DNA from: an uncultured Oscillospiraceae bacterium
GTDB taxonomy: Bacteria; Bacillota; Clostridia; Oscillospirales; Oscillospiraceae
DNA: 48,342 bases
Assembly: GCA_948766235.1 (NCBI GenBank)
Contig: CAQCFX010000002.1
Coordinates: 2,557 to 50,898 of the forward strand
Direction of reading: 5' to 3'
Under the pieces are notes generated by a model, which was not told the origin of the DNA, did not search any database, and saw only the letters and a list, made by a program, of their open reading frames with translations. Both the position numbers and the translations under genes were made by a program. Shown piece by piece: positions 16,232 to 27,119 of this stretch. Position 1 is the stretch's first letter, and every line of letters starts with the position of its first letter.

Positions 16232-17479
16232 ATGATAACCAATTTGGCCAGGATGTGGCTGACCCGGTCCACCAAGCCGTTTGTCTTCACGAACGAATTT
16301 GACCAGCGGCTTGACTATGAGCAATGCGACAGGTTAGGGCTATATATTCACATTCCCTTTTGCCGAAGCGTCTGCAATTTTTGCCCTTACTGCAAGGTCC
16401 AATATTCAAAGGAGCTGTGTGACCGCTATATTGACGCCCTTCTGGAGGAAATCCACCTGGCGGGAGGCGGGCGCAGGGAGAAAAAGGTGGTCACCAGCCT
16501 GTATTTTGGGGGAGGGACGCCGGCGCTTGCCGCCAGGCGGCTGCGGGAAATCATTGCCGCGGTGGGCGAGCACTACGTCATTACCCAGGGAATCGGCATA
16601 GAGCTGCATCCAAGCGACGTTACGGTTTCCAATTTAGAGTCGCTTCGGGATGCGGGAGTGACCAAGCTCAGCATCGGCATACAGTCGTTTCAGGAGAAAT
16701 ATCAGGCGGTTTTGGGGCGTGGAGCGGCAGACGCTTCCGCTTTGGCAAGGGCGCTGGAGAAGGTCCCCTTTGAGACGGTGTCCATGGATTTTATCTTTGC
16801 GCTGCCGGGACAGACGCTGGAGGATTTGAAGGCGGATGTTGACCTCGCCTTCGCCAGCGGGGCAAATCACATCGCGCTCTATCCGTTTATCGACTTTACG
16901 TTTACGGACAGCCCGGTCCAAGGGATGGGCAAGCAGGAAAAACGAAGGCTGATGGATGGGATTACGGCTTACTGCCTGGACATGGGGTGCGTTCGCGATT
17001 CCATATGGACCTTTGCGCGGGAGCGGGGCGCCCGGTATTCCTCCATGACCAGGGAGACGTTCCTGGGCTTTGGCTGTTCCGCCGCGACGCTGCTGCGCGG
17101 GCAGTTCAAAATCAACACCTTCTCCATTGAGGAATACTGCCGGCGGGTGGGGCAGGGCGTGCTTCCTACGGCGCTGACCCTGCGTTTTTCTCCGCGGCAG
17201 AGGATGGTGTATTACCTGTTCTGGGCGGCGTACAGCACGCGGGTGACCGAGGCAGATTTTGAGCGGTTTTTTGGCGTTTCGCTGCGCAAAATGTACGGCG
17301 TGGAGCTGTGGGCGGCAAAGCGGCTGGGCTTTGTGACGCATGAGAACGGCGCGTATGAGATGACGTCCCGGGGGGCGTTTTACTACCACCACTTTGAGAG
17401 CTTTTATACCTTGGCCTACATTGATAAGATGTGGGGGCTGATGCGCAATGAGGCGTTTCCCCCAAAGATGACGCTTTAA
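16232..17479 (+). CDS. HemN/HemW-like radical SAM protein
   Basis: 415 residues from ATG 16232 with AAGGGGAA upstream; a longer in-frame start inside the previous gene is rejected. YIHIPFCRSVCNFCPYC carries the CX3CX2C Fe-S motif plus an extra Cys, the HemN-family pattern; YFGGGTPAL and SIGIQSFQEKY are further family motifs, and MDFIFALPGQTLEDL is the conserved strand. The C-terminal winged-helix-like region ends in YHHFESFYTLAYIDKMWG. HemW inserts or carries haem; HemN oxidises coproporphyrinogen III. This protein is likely neither strict orthologue, being paired with another radical SAM gene rather than haem genes. It is probably co-transcribed with the gene at 15318. Confidence 0.78.
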   Translation: MITNLARMWLTRSTKPFVFTNEFDQRLDYEQCDRLGLYIHIPFCRSVCNFCPYCKVQYSKELCDRYIDALLEEIHLAGGGRREKKVVTSLYFGGGTPALAARRLREIIAAVGEHYVITQGIGIELHPSDVTVSNLESLRDAGVTKLSIGIQSFQEKYQAVLGRGAADASALARALEKVPFETVSMDFIFALPGQTLEDLKADVDLAFASGANHIALYPFIDFTFTDSPVQGMGKQEKRRLMDGITAYCLDMGCVRDSIWTFARERGARYSSMTRETFLGFGCSAATLLRGQFKINTFSIEEYCRRVGQGVLPTALTLRFSPRQRMVYYLFWAAYSTRVTEADFERFFGVSLRKMYGVELWAAKRLGFVTHENGAYEMTSRGAFYYHHFESFYTLAYIDKMWGLMRNEAFPPKMTL

Positions 17480-17509
17480 ACCCCAGACGGGCGCGCCCGC
17501 CTGGGGTTT
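17478..17509. terminator. Bidirectional terminator between convergent genes
   Basis: AAACCCCAG (17478-17486) pairs with CTGGGGTTT (17501-17509), with an inner GC stem between. A-rich and T-rich ends serve both the radical SAM pair (+) and the aldo/keto reductase (-). Confidence 0.75.
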
Positions 17510-17541
17510 AAGCTGCCATTTTAATCGAGAGAAGGTGTGCG

Positions 17542-18732
17542 TCAGTTGCGGTTCTGCTTGGCCTCCTCCTCACGGAGCCGACAGATTTCAGCCCAGCTGG
17601 GCGACTTGTCGATGGCCTCGGCCAGCCCCTTCAGAGCCGCGGGTACGTCAATTCCCTGGGGACAGGTCCGGGAGCACTTCCCGCAGGCAATGCAGGCCGC
17701 GGGGCGCTTGTCCGCGGGGAGAGCGTCAAAGCGCATCCCCACGTTGGCTCCGGGCTGAAAGCGCACCTCGTTGTAGGCGGCAATCATAGTGGGGATGTCC
17801 AGCCCCATGGGACAGCCGTCGCAGCAGTAGCGGCAGGCGGTGCAGGGGACGGAGTCCTTCATGGTTTCCGCCAGCTCCAGCAGAGCGGCGTGCTCCGCTT
17901 GGGTCAGCGGCTGATCCTCTGTAAAGGTGGCCACATTTTCCATCATCTGTTCCAGTGTGGACATACCGCTGAGAATGACTTTCACATTGGGCAGACCCTG
18001 CAAAAATCGCAGCGCCCAGGCCGCGCCGGTGTCATTGGGGCGGAATTTCCGCAGACAGGGCAGCTCGTCGTCGGTGAGCTGGGCCAGCCGTCCGCCGCGA
18101 ATAGGCTCCATCACCCAGACAGGGATGCCCCGCTGAGTGAGCAGTTCGTACTTTTCACGGCCCTGCTGTAGGGTCCAATCTAAGTAGTTCAGCTGAATCT
18201 GGCAGAAGTCCATTTTATCGCCGCAGTAGTCCAGGAATGTATTCAGGGCGGGAATGCCGGCGTGGGCGGAAAAGCCCAGATAACGGATGCGGCCCAGCCG
18301 TTTCTGCTCTAAAAAGTAGTCTAAAATGCCCCATTGCGGGTCCATATACACCTGGATGGAGTTTTCATAGACATTGTGCAGGAGATAGAAATCAAAATAA
18401 TCCACACCGCATTTTTTCAGCTGTTCCTCAAAGGTGGCGGCGGGGTTATAGCTGCTGCTGATTTGATGGCCGGGATATTTGTCGGCCAGATACCAGCTCT
18501 GTCTGGGATAGCGGGACAGGGACCGGCCCAATACGCGCTCGGACATTCCGGCGTGGTATGGATGAGCGGTGTCGAAATAGTTGACACCGTGGGCCATGGC
18601 ATAGTCCACCATCTGGTCAACCTGTGCTTCGTCAATGGCGGCCGCGTCAGTCTGCCCGGGGAGCAGGGGCAGGCGCATGGCGCCAAAGCCAAGGCGGGGC
18701 AGCGTAATCCCTTGGAATTCGTTGGTGAGCAT
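17542..18732 (-). CDS. Aldo/keto reductase with C-terminal 4Fe-4S ferredoxin domain
   Basis: 396 residues. The N-terminal ~290 residues form an aldo/keto reductase barrel: LGFGAMRLPLL, YFDTAHPYH (catalytic Asp and Tyr region), ADKYPG (Lys) and FYLLHNV (His). The C-terminal ~100 residues contain CTACRYCCDGCPMG and CIACGKCSRTCPQG, two ferredoxin-type cysteine sets. This fusion is common in anaerobes and probably couples NAD(P)H- or flavin-linked reduction to ferredoxin; the substrate is unknown. GAGGAGG lies before the ATG. It follows the endonuclease/phosphatase gene by 39 bases on the same strand. Confidence 0.9.
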   Translation of the reverse strand: MLTNEFQGITLPRLGFGAMRLPLLPGQTDAAAIDEAQVDQMVDYAMAHGVNYFDTAHPYHAGMSERVLGRSLSRYPRQSWYLADKYPGHQISSSYNPAATFEEQLKKCGVDYFDFYLLHNVYENSIQVYMDPQWGILDYFLEQKRLGRIRYLGFSAHAGIPALNTFLDYCGDKMDFCQIQLNYLDWTLQQGREKYELLTQRGIPVWVMEPIRGGRLAQLTDDELPCLRKFRPNDTGAAWALRFLQGLPNVKVILSGMSTLEQMMENVATFTEDQPLTQAEHAALLELAETMKDSVPCTACRYCCDGCPMGLDIPTMIAAYNEVRFQPGANVGMRFDALPADKRPAACIACGKCSRTCPQGIDVPAALKGLAEAIDKSPSWAEICRLREEEAKQNRN

Positions 18733-18771
18733 CGTTGTGTCCTCCTCAAATCATTGTGGCCGCTTGCAAGG

Positions 18772-19863
18772 CTATTCTTCGGCCTTCAGCGTGACCTGAA
18801 CGACCACGGGGTTGTGGTCGGTGTATTGAAATTGCTGATCCAGCGTTTCCACGTGATCCAGGCGTACGTTGGGGGAGAGGATGAAGCCGTCAATCACGTA
18901 GAACTGATTGCCCGCGGGGTCGGGGTCGTAGGGGTGGTTCAGCAGGCGGCAGCTGGGGGTGGACAGGTCGCAGGCGAACTGCCAGCCCTGGGGCAGGATA
19001 TCGTTTTCCAGCACGCCGGGGGTCCATAGCGACGGGTCCTGAATGGGGAAGGCGTCCAGCGCGCCGGGGAAGGTTTGATTAAAGTCGCCCCCCGCGATGA
19101 CGTAATTGCCCTTTTCGTACTCGGATGTGAGGAAATCCATGAGCACTTTTGTCTGGGCGGCCTTGCCCTCGCCAGCGTCATAGGCCTCCAGGTGGAGGTT
19201 GACCAGCACCAGCTCCTTGTCCGAGCCATCCAGCGGCACATAGCTCACCAGCAGGCACCGCTTCAGGTTGGCGGCGGACACCGGCCAGGAGAAGGGGCAG
19301 GGCAGGGCGATGCGCTCCGCCCGGTCGACATGGAAAGAGCTGAGGGTTTGTAAGCCGCTGTGGACCTTCCCGATGGGAGGCCAGGGAAAGGGGACGAAAT
19401 CGCAGGAGTAATTCAGGGCGTGGGCACTGGAGTACGCCCCTTTTCCGTCGGAGAGAAGCTGTCGCCAATAAATCTTGCTTTGGTCCACGCTCTTTGTGCG
19501 GCCGGAATTGGTGTCCACCTCCTGGAGAAAAAAGACGTCGGCCTTTTGCTCCTCCAGAAATTCGGAGATACCGGCCAGATTGGCATCCATCTGCGCCCGG
19601 GTGGGGGCCACGTCCGAGCCGCCATCCATAAAAAAGTCGGAATCCGCGCCCAATCCGGCGTAGCCGGTGTTCTGGGACAGGACGGTGAGGCTGTCGCCGG
19701 GGGCCAGGAATATCTGCTTGGGCGCGCCAGTTCGGTTGATCTCCGCGTCCTCCACGGCGGCGGGCTTGTACTCCCGCACAGTGAGCCAGCCAATCAGCCC
19801 CGCCGCGGCCAGCACCACCACACCCAGCACGATTCCCACCCATTTTAAGATTCGTTTGACCAT
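18772..19863 (-). CDS. Membrane-anchored endonuclease/exonuclease/phosphatase family protein
   Basis: 363 residues from ATG 19863, chosen because AAAGGACGTGGGG lies just upstream; a longer frame to 20073 would run through the rpmB terminator. An N-terminal helix (KWVGIVLGVVVLAAAGLIGWL, shortened here to its core) anchors the protein with the catalytic domain outside. The domain has LQEVDTNSG (metal-binding Glu), NLHLEA, GGDFNQTF (Asp/Asn) and the terminal YTDHNPVVVQ (catalytic His), the order of the DNase I/sphingomyelinase fold. It probably cleaves a phosphodiester in lipid, nucleic acid or sugar phosphate; the substrate cannot be told. Its promoter is at 19901-19929. Confidence 0.82.
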   Translation of the reverse strand: MVKRILKWVGIVLGVVVLAAAGLIGWLTVREYKPAAVEDAEINRTGAPKQIFLAPGDSLTVLSQNTGYAGLGADSDFFMDGGSDVAPTRAQMDANLAGISEFLEEQKADVFFLQEVDTNSGRTKSVDQSKIYWRQLLSDGKGAYSSAHALNYSCDFVPFPWPPIGKVHSGLQTLSSFHVDRAERIALPCPFSWPVSAANLKRCLLVSYVPLDGSDKELVLVNLHLEAYDAGEGKAAQTKVLMDFLTSEYEKGNYVIAGGDFNQTFPGALDAFPIQDPSLWTPGVLENDILPQGWQFACDLSTPSCRLLNHPYDPDPAGNQFYVIDGFILSPNVRLDHVETLDQQFQYTDHNPVVVQVTLKAEE

Positions 19864-19900
19864 ATACCCCACGTCCTTTCGGAATTTTTTTGATAAAAAA

Positions 19901-19929
19901 AGAATAACACAGGCGGGGGCACATATCAA
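19901..19929 (-). promoter_or_regulatory. Promoter for the 18772-19863 / 17542-18732 pair
   Basis: On the minus strand TTGATA (complement of 19924-19929) and TATTCT (complement of 19901-19906) are 17 bases apart, 38 bases upstream of the ATG at 19863. Confidence 0.55.
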
Positions 19930-19971
19930 CCCTTTTCCATATTGGAGCGGAGTCAAATCCGCTCTTTTGAC

Positions 19972-20005
19972 AAAAAGCTGAGCCCCGTGCTGACGCACGG
20001 GGCTC
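19972..20005 (-). terminator. rpmB terminator
   Basis: A 10-bp perfect stem (19980-19989 with 19996-20005) is followed on the minus strand by AGCTTTTTG, 19 bases after the rpmB stop. Confidence 0.8.
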
Positions 20006-20023
20006 AATTTGCTTCCTATGGAA

Positions 20024-20212
20024 TCACACGGCGCGGGTGACCTTGCCGGAGCGGAGGCAGCGGGTGCACACATAGACGTGCTTGGGGGAGCCGTCCACCA
20101 CAGCCTTGACGCGCTTGACGTTGGGCTTCCAGGGACGGTTGGAGCGGCGGTGAGAGTGGGACACCTGAATGCCGAAGTTCACGCCCTTGCCGCAGAACTC
20201 ACATTTGGCCAT
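20024..20212 (-). CDS. rpmB: 50S ribosomal protein L28
   Basis: 62 residues, beginning MAKCEFCGKGVNFGIQVSHS; this start is chosen because AAGGAGG lies 9 bases upstream, whereas a longer frame would include it. Four cysteines (4, 7, 49, 52; CEFC and CTRC) make it the zinc-binding C+ form, often paired with a zinc-free paralogue under zinc limitation. L28 stabilises the 50S subunit near the exit of tRNA. It is monocistronic, with a terminator directly after. Divergent from hprK. Confidence 0.95.
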   Translation of the reverse strand: MAKCEFCGKGVNFGIQVSHSHRRSNRPWKPNVKRVKAVVDGSPKHVYVCTRCLRSGKVTRAV

Positions 20213-20262
20213 ATTAACTAACCTCCTTGCTGGTTGAAATTCATGCAAACGATAACTACATT

Positions 20263-20291
20263 ATGCTAACACAGCGGCGGCTAAAAATCAA
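20263..20291 (-). promoter_or_regulatory. Possible rpmB promoter
   Basis: On the minus strand TTGATT (complement of 20286-20291) and TAGCAT (complement of 20263-20268) are 17 bases apart. The -10 is only a partial match. Confidence 0.35.
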
Positions 20292-20314
20292 GTGCGAATT
20301 TGCGGAATCCGCTA

Positions 20315-20343
20315 TTTTTTTCGGGGAAGGAGTGTGGTATAAT
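20315..20343 (+). promoter_or_regulatory. hprK promoter (good -10, weak -35)
   Basis: TATAAT at 20338-20343 is a perfect -10. At 17 bases spacing the -35 position is only a T-run (20315-20320). The -10 ends 35 bases before the preferred hprK start. Confidence 0.5.
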
Positions 20344-20378
20344 AAAAGAAAAATTCTTGTGGAAGGGATGTGATTGCG

Positions 20379-21332
20379 GTGGCGGAGACACAGGGCATCA
20401 AGCTGGGCACCATTATTGACAATTTTCATCTGAATGTTCTCTATGGGCCGGAGGGCTACCGGGAGCGGCGGATTACCATTGAGGACGTCAACCGTCCCGG
20501 GCTTCAGCTCACCGGCTTTTTTGATTATTTTGATAAAGAGCGGATGCAGCTGCTGGGGTTGGTGGAAATCTCTTATCTGGAGGGCATTTCCTCAGAAAAG
20601 CGGGCGGTGGTGTTTGATACGCTGTTTTCGTACCATACCCCGGCGGTGATTTTTGCCCGGGGGCTCCGGCCCTACCCGGAGTGCATGAAAATGGCCCAAA
20701 AGCACCAGCAGGTGATTCTGGGCACGCAGGAAAACACAGCGAATATTATGAGTACCCTGATTGCCTATTTGCGCGCGGCGCTCTCGCCCACCATCACGCG
20801 GCATGGCGTGCTGGTGGAGGTATATGGCGAGGGGGTTATGCTGGCCGGGGAATCCGGCGTGGGAAAAAGCGAGACGGCGATTGAGCTGGTCAAACGGGGG
20901 CACCGCCTGATCGCGGACGATGCGGTAGAGATTCGGCGCACCCCCAACGGTGGTCTGGTGGGGACCGCGCCGGAGCTGATTCGGCATTATATTGAGCTCC
21001 GGGGTATTGGTGTGGTAGATGTGCGGCGGCTGTTTGGAATGTCTGCGGTGAATTTTGACTGCTCCATTGACGTGCTGATTCAGCTTGAGAACTGGCAGGA
21101 TGGCAAGGTCTACGACCGCCTGGGAGCGGACGAGCATTTTATCTCCTTGCTGGACGTCAGCGTACCCACCCTGACCATCCCGGTGAAGCCGGGGCGCAAT
21201 CTGGCCGTAATTATTGAAGTAGCCGCTATGAACAATCGAAATAAAAAGATGGGGTATAATGCCGCGTTGGAGTTTTCCAAGCAGGTTGACAGCCATATTG
21301 ACCAAAAATATATGGAGCTGAATGGAAAATGA
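20379..21332 (+). CDS. hprK: HPr kinase/phosphorylase
   Basis: 317 residues from GTG 20379, preferred because GGAAGGG lies 11 bases upstream; a GTG at 20370 would leave only 2 bases. The enzyme phosphorylates Ser46 of HPr with ATP or PPi and reverses it, setting carbon catabolite repression. It has the P-loop GESGVGKSE (about 157-165), DDAVEIRRT, and the family signature ELRGIGVVDVRRLFG near 206. The N-terminal domain has LQLTGFFDYFDKERMQ. No ptsH or crh is near. It overlaps the methyltransferase gene by 4 bases (ATGA). Confidence 0.95.
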   Translation: MAETQGIKLGTIIDNFHLNVLYGPEGYRERRITIEDVNRPGLQLTGFFDYFDKERMQLLGLVEISYLEGISSEKRAVVFDTLFSYHTPAVIFARGLRPYPECMKMAQKHQQVILGTQENTANIMSTLIAYLRAALSPTITRHGVLVEVYGEGVMLAGESGVGKSETAIELVKRGHRLIADDAVEIRRTPNGGLVGTAPELIRHYIELRGIGVVDVRRLFGMSAVNFDCSIDVLIQLENWQDGKVYDRLGADEHFISLLDVSVPTLTIPVKPGRNLAVIIEVAAMNNRNKKMGYNAALEFSKQVDSHIDQKYMELNGK

Positions 21333-21832
21333 GGGTGGAGAAAGAGAATCTTGGGCCGGTTTTGCTTCGGGATTATCCCATCGGAACCCTTGGGCTGATG
21401 GACGATGGACAGGGGCTCAGCCGGGTGTTTCTCTGGCGGGAGGATGTGCTGCCTGGCGGATGGCCGGAAGGGGAGACGCCGCTGACCGCTCAAGGAGCGG
21501 CAGAGCTGGACGAATATTTTTCCGGCCGTCGTAAGGCGTTCTCCGTTGTGCTGTCACCCCATGGGACAGCGTTTCAACGGTCCGTCTGGCAGGCGCTGAG
21601 GGCAGTGCCGTATGGGCAGACAAGAAGCTATGGGCAGATTGCATCGGCAGTGGGCCGGCCGCGGGCTGCGCGGGCAGTGGGAATGGCAAATCATGATAAT
21701 CCGCTGCTGATTTTTACCCCATGCCATCGGATTGTTGGGAGCAGCGGCGCCCTGACCGGGTTTGCTTGCGGTTTGGAGGTGAAGCGCAGGCTGTTGGAGC
21801 TGGAGGGCGCGCTTCCGACTGGAAAGAAGTGA
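21329..21832 (+). CDS. ogt: Methylated-DNA-[protein]-cysteine S-methyltransferase
   Basis: 167 residues. The C-terminal domain carries the active site PCHRIV with acceptor Cys132, preceded by AVGMANHDNPLLIFT and the DNA-recognition helix YGQIASAVGRPRAARAVG. It transfers the O6-alkyl group of guanine to itself and is used once. The usual IIVPCHR is here IFTPCHR, a modest change next to the active site. The N-terminal domain is short, as in Ogt. ATG overlaps the hprK stop; a bidirectional terminator begins at its stop codon. The symbol is a family-level call. Confidence 0.88.
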   Translation: MRVEKENLGPVLLRDYPIGTLGLMDDGQGLSRVFLWREDVLPGGWPEGETPLTAQGAAELDEYFSGRRKAFSVVLSPHGTAFQRSVWQALRAVPYGQTRSYGQIASAVGRPRAARAVGMANHDNPLLIFTPCHRIVGSSGALTGFACGLEVKRRLLELEGALPTGKK

Positions 21833-21870
21833 GAATACCCTGGGCATAGCCCAGGGTATTCTTTATTTTT
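21832..21870. terminator. Bidirectional terminator between ogt and sigK
   Basis: A 14-bp perfect stem (21832-21845 with 21849-21862) with a 3-base loop is followed by TTATTTTTTTT on the plus strand. It also ends the convergent sigK transcript, but the T-run is weaker on that side. Confidence 0.88.
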
Positions 21871-22552
21871 TTTCATATTCTACGCGAAGCTTTTCCAGGG
21901 CTTTTTTCTCGATGCGGGACACATAGGACCGAGAAATGCCGCATAATGAGGCAATCTCCCGCTGGGTAAGCGGCGGGCGGTCATCCAGGCCGTACCGCAG
22001 ACGGATAATGTGAGCCTCACGGCCGGTCAGGCAAGCCTCTATACAGCGGCGCACTTTGGCACAGGCATCCCGTAAGTCCAATTCTTCCAGCATGTTGTCA
22101 TCTACGCGGATTACGTCGATAAGAGACAGCGAACCGTTTTCGCCGTCATTGTCTAAGGAATCTGACAATGACAATTCCCCTTGAAGTTTGCGCTGAGAAC
22201 GAAAATACATCAAGATTTCGTTTTCAATGCATCGGCTGGCGTAGGTGGCAAGCCTGACGTTTTTGTCCGGCCGGAAAGTGGATACTCCTTTAATCAGCCC
22301 AATGGTTCCAATGGAAATCAGGTCGTCCTGGTCGCCGTTGGGAGTGTAGTACTTTTTTACGATATGCGCGACCAGGCGCAGATTGTGCTCAATGAGTTCG
22401 TCCCTGGCATCGGTATCTCCCTGAGCCATCCGTTCCAAGCAGCTCTGTTCTTCCTCACGGGTGAGGGCTCGGGGGAAAGAGCCGGTGCTTCCCGCCAGCC
22501 GCAGGGTAAAAAATAGTCCGTTTAGCGTCAATAACAGCCATGCCGTCCACAT
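21863..22552 (-). CDS. sigK: RNA polymerase sporulation sigma factor SigK
   Basis: 229 residues from ATG 22552 (GGAGGTGGT upstream). Residues 1-20 (MWTAWLLLTLNGLFFTLRLA) are the hydrophobic pro-sequence that keeps pro-sigma-K on the membrane until cleavage. Sigma region 2 has DLISIGTIGLIKGVSTF and ATYASRCIENEILMYFR; region 4 ends with TQREIASLCGISRSYVSRIE. Sigma-K drives late mother-cell genes (coat, cortex maturation). The gene is continuous, without the skin-type prophage insertion seen in some spore formers. A sigma-E-like promoter lies upstream. Region 1 is absent, as expected. Confidence 0.94.
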   Translation of the reverse strand: MWTAWLLLTLNGLFFTLRLAGSTGSFPRALTREEEQSCLERMAQGDTDARDELIEHNLRLVAHIVKKYYTPNGDQDDLISIGTIGLIKGVSTFRPDKNVRLATYASRCIENEILMYFRSQRKLQGELSLSDSLDNDGENGSLSLIDVIRVDDNMLEELDLRDACAKVRRCIEACLTGREAHIIRLRYGLDDRPPLTQREIASLCGISRSYVSRIEKKALEKLRVEYEKK

Positions 22553-22570
22553 GGACACCACCTCCATCAA

Positions 22571-22599
22571 AACTGTATGCGGGTGCGGCGTGTCCATAT
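22571..22599 (-). promoter_or_regulatory. Possible sigma-E promoter of sigK
   Basis: On the minus strand AATATG (22600-22595) and CATACAGTT (22579-22571) lie about 15 bases apart, close to the sigma-E pattern (ATATT, 14-15 bases, CATAnnnT). The predicted start would leave a leader of only about 13 bases with the SD at its very front, so the call is tentative. Confidence 0.42.
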
Positions 22600-22616
22600 T
22601 AAACAGGAGGCGCAAC

Positions 22617-22656
22617 ATAACAAAAGCACCGCGCCTGAATTGGTCAGACGCGGCGC
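22617..22656 (-). terminator. ppdK terminator
   Basis: On the minus strand a 13-bp stem with G-U pairs (complement of 22644-22656 with 22626-22638) is followed by TTTTGTTATG, 30 bases after the ppdK stop and upstream of sigK. Confidence 0.75.
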
Positions 22657-22685
22657 CTTGTTTGTAAAAATGCTGACAAGGAGAT

Positions 22686-25316
<2,631 letters not shown>

Positions 25317-25381
25317 TGTTGACATACCTCCAAAAAATAATCGAAAAGTGAATGAAAAAATGCTGGAAATCAATGCACATT

Positions 25382-25410
25382 ATTTTAAACATCGAACACC
25401 GGAATGTCAA
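25382..25410 (-). promoter_or_regulatory. ppdK promoter
   Basis: On the minus strand TTGACA (complement of 25405-25410) and TAAAAT (complement of 25382-25387) are 17 bases apart, about 65 bases upstream of the ppdK ATG. Confidence 0.7.
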
Positions 25411-25681
25411 GTAATGTACCCCACTATTTTCATGTTTTTTCGCATAATATTTGAAAGATTGGTGGGGAAATCCAGCAGACGGCGAGAAAACTGAGGAGAG
25501 CATGGAGAATTATATCCACCAATGGCCTGTTTAAGCCTTGCAGTTTGGAACGTGGGGCAAAAGCACAGCCGCTTATGTTCTCCGATTGGTTGGAGAAAAA
25601 GTGACATATGCCAAAAATTGAAGTCAGAGGGGGTGTAAACATAGATTTTGCTCCAAAAATTTGCATACAAGGCAAAATTTA
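25411..25681. other. Intergenic stretch between divergent ppdK and glnA promoters
   Basis: About 270 AT-richer bases with no gene I can support. Short minus-strand frames lack ribosome binding sites. No riboswitch, T-box, or paired ANTAR-type hairpins were recognised. It may hold regulator sites for glnA or ppdK, but no clear palindrome stands out. Confidence 0.4.
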
Positions 25682-25709
25682 TTGACAAAAATTAAGCTTG
25701 TAGTATACT
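25682..25709 (+). promoter_or_regulatory. glnA promoter
   Basis: TTGACA (25682-25687) and TATACT (25704-25709) with a 16-base spacer, about 50 bases before the glnA ATG. The leader is short, leaving little room for a structured riboswitch. Confidence 0.75.
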
Positions 25710-25760
25710 GAAGGGGTAAATCAGGCTCTGGAGAAAAATAAAAGAGCGGGAGGGTCAGAT

Positions 25761-27092
25761 ATGGGATATAGCAAAGAAGATATCGTTCGCATTGTGAGGG
25801 AGGAGGAGGTCAAATTTATTCGGATGCAGTTTACCGATATATTTGGCCAGTTAAAAAACGTGGCAATTACGGCCTCTCAGATAGAAAAGGCGGTCAATAA
25901 TCAAATTATGCTGGACGGCTCGTCCATTGAGGGCTTTGTGCGAATCAATGAATCCGACCAGTATCTGTACCCGGATTTAGACAGCTTTGTCATTTTTCCC
26001 TGGGAGCCGCAGCACGGCAAAGTGGCCCGGCTGATTTGCGACGTGCACAACCCGGACGGCAGCTCTTTTGTGGGCGATCCCCGCGGGGTGCTGGAGCGGG
26101 TGCTGGAAAGGGCCAGGTCCATGGGCTACGACACCTTTAACGTGGGGCCGGAGGCGGAATTCTTTCTGTTTCAGACGGATGAAGAGGGGAAACCGACGAC
26201 GAAGACCAACGACGAGGCGGGGTATTTTGATTTGGGGCCTTTGGACCACGGCGAGCCAACCCGGCGGAAGATTTGCCTTGCGCTGGAGCAGATGGGGTAT
26301 GAAATTGAGGCGTCCCACCACGAGGTAGCCCCCGGACAGCATGAGATAGATTTCAAATATGCGCCTGCCCTGGAGTGCGCCGACAAGATTATGACGTTTA
26401 AGCTGGCGGTCAAAACCATGGCGCAACGGGACGGTTTGCACGCCACATTTATGCCCAAGCCTATTTACGGGTTGGCCGGTAATGGAATGCACACAAATAT
26501 GTCTTTGTTTCGGGATGGAAAAAATGTGTTCTTTGACGAGCACGGGGACAAGCAGCTTTCCAAGGAGTGCTATTCCTTTATCGCGGGAATCCTCGCCCAT
26601 ATGAAAGGGATGGCCGCCATCACCAATCCGCTGGTGAATTCCTATAAGCGGCTGGTGCCCGGGTTTGAGGCCCCATGCTACATGGCGTGGTCGGCGTCCA
26701 ACCGCTCCACCCTCATCCGCATACCCGCGTCTCGCGGACAGGGAACGCGGGTGGAGCTGCGCTGTCCGGACCCGGCCTGCAATCCCTACCTCTCTTTAGC
26801 GGTCTGTCTGGCCGCGGGACTGGATGGAATCGCAAAGGGGATGACGCCTCCCCCGGAGGTGACGGAAAACATTTTTGCCATGTCGCCGGGAACTCGAAAG
26901 CGCCGCGGCATTGAGGCCCTGCCCGGCTCGCTGGAGGAGGCGCTGGCAGCCATGAAGAAGGACAAGCTGGTGATGTCCACGCTGGGACAGCACGTGTCCA
27001 GTCAATATATTGCCGGCAAGGAGGCCGAATGGGACGAGTACCGCACCCGCGTGTCCTCTTGGGAACGAGACAAGTATATCATTAACTATTGA
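25761..27092 (+). CDS. glnA: Glutamine synthetase, type I (alpha)
   Basis: 443 residues, the length of the Gram-positive GSI-alpha form. It makes glutamine from glutamate, ammonia and ATP as a dodecamer. Motifs: FTDIFGQLKNVAIT, DGSSIEGFVRINESD (active-site loop), GPEAEFFLF (metal Glu), NGMHTNMSLF, and NRSTLIRIPASRGQGTRVE. The adenylylation-site region typical of GSI-beta is missing, so control is probably by feedback and transcription. GGGAGGGTC precedes the ATG. Nothing like glnR lies adjacent. A possible dapF regulatory hairpin begins 28 bases after its stop. Confidence 0.97.
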   Translation: MGYSKEDIVRIVREEEVKFIRMQFTDIFGQLKNVAITASQIEKAVNNQIMLDGSSIEGFVRINESDQYLYPDLDSFVIFPWEPQHGKVARLICDVHNPDGSSFVGDPRGVLERVLERARSMGYDTFNVGPEAEFFLFQTDEEGKPTTKTNDEAGYFDLGPLDHGEPTRRKICLALEQMGYEIEASHHEVAPGQHEIDFKYAPALECADKIMTFKLAVKTMAQRDGLHATFMPKPIYGLAGNGMHTNMSLFRDGKNVFFDEHGDKQLSKECYSFIAGILAHMKGMAAITNPLVNSYKRLVPGFEAPCYMAWSASNRSTLIRIPASRGQGTRVELRCPDPACNPYLSLAVCLAAGLDGIAKGMTPPPEVTENIFAMSPGTRKRRGIEALPGSLEEALAAMKKDKLVMSTLGQHVSSQYIAGKEAEWDEYRTRVSSWERDKYIINY

Positions 27093-27119
27093 TGAGTTCC
27101 TGACTGTTTCGCCAAGTTA

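Noticed and set aside
15111..17479. Genomic island inserted at tRNA-Thr
   Set aside because: The tRNA is intact, but I see no integrase and no repeat of its 3' end downstream, so attachment sites are not supported.
21863..22552. Skin-type insertion in sigK
   Set aside because: The sigma-K frame is continuous from pro-sequence to region 4.
25407..25688. Two minus-strand frames of 81 and 93 codons between ppdK and glnA
   Set aside because: No SD, overlapping both promoters, no recognisable domain.
25710..25760. Riboswitch or ANTAR-type leader before glnA
   Set aside because: The leader after the promoter is only about 45 bases and shows no paired hairpins.
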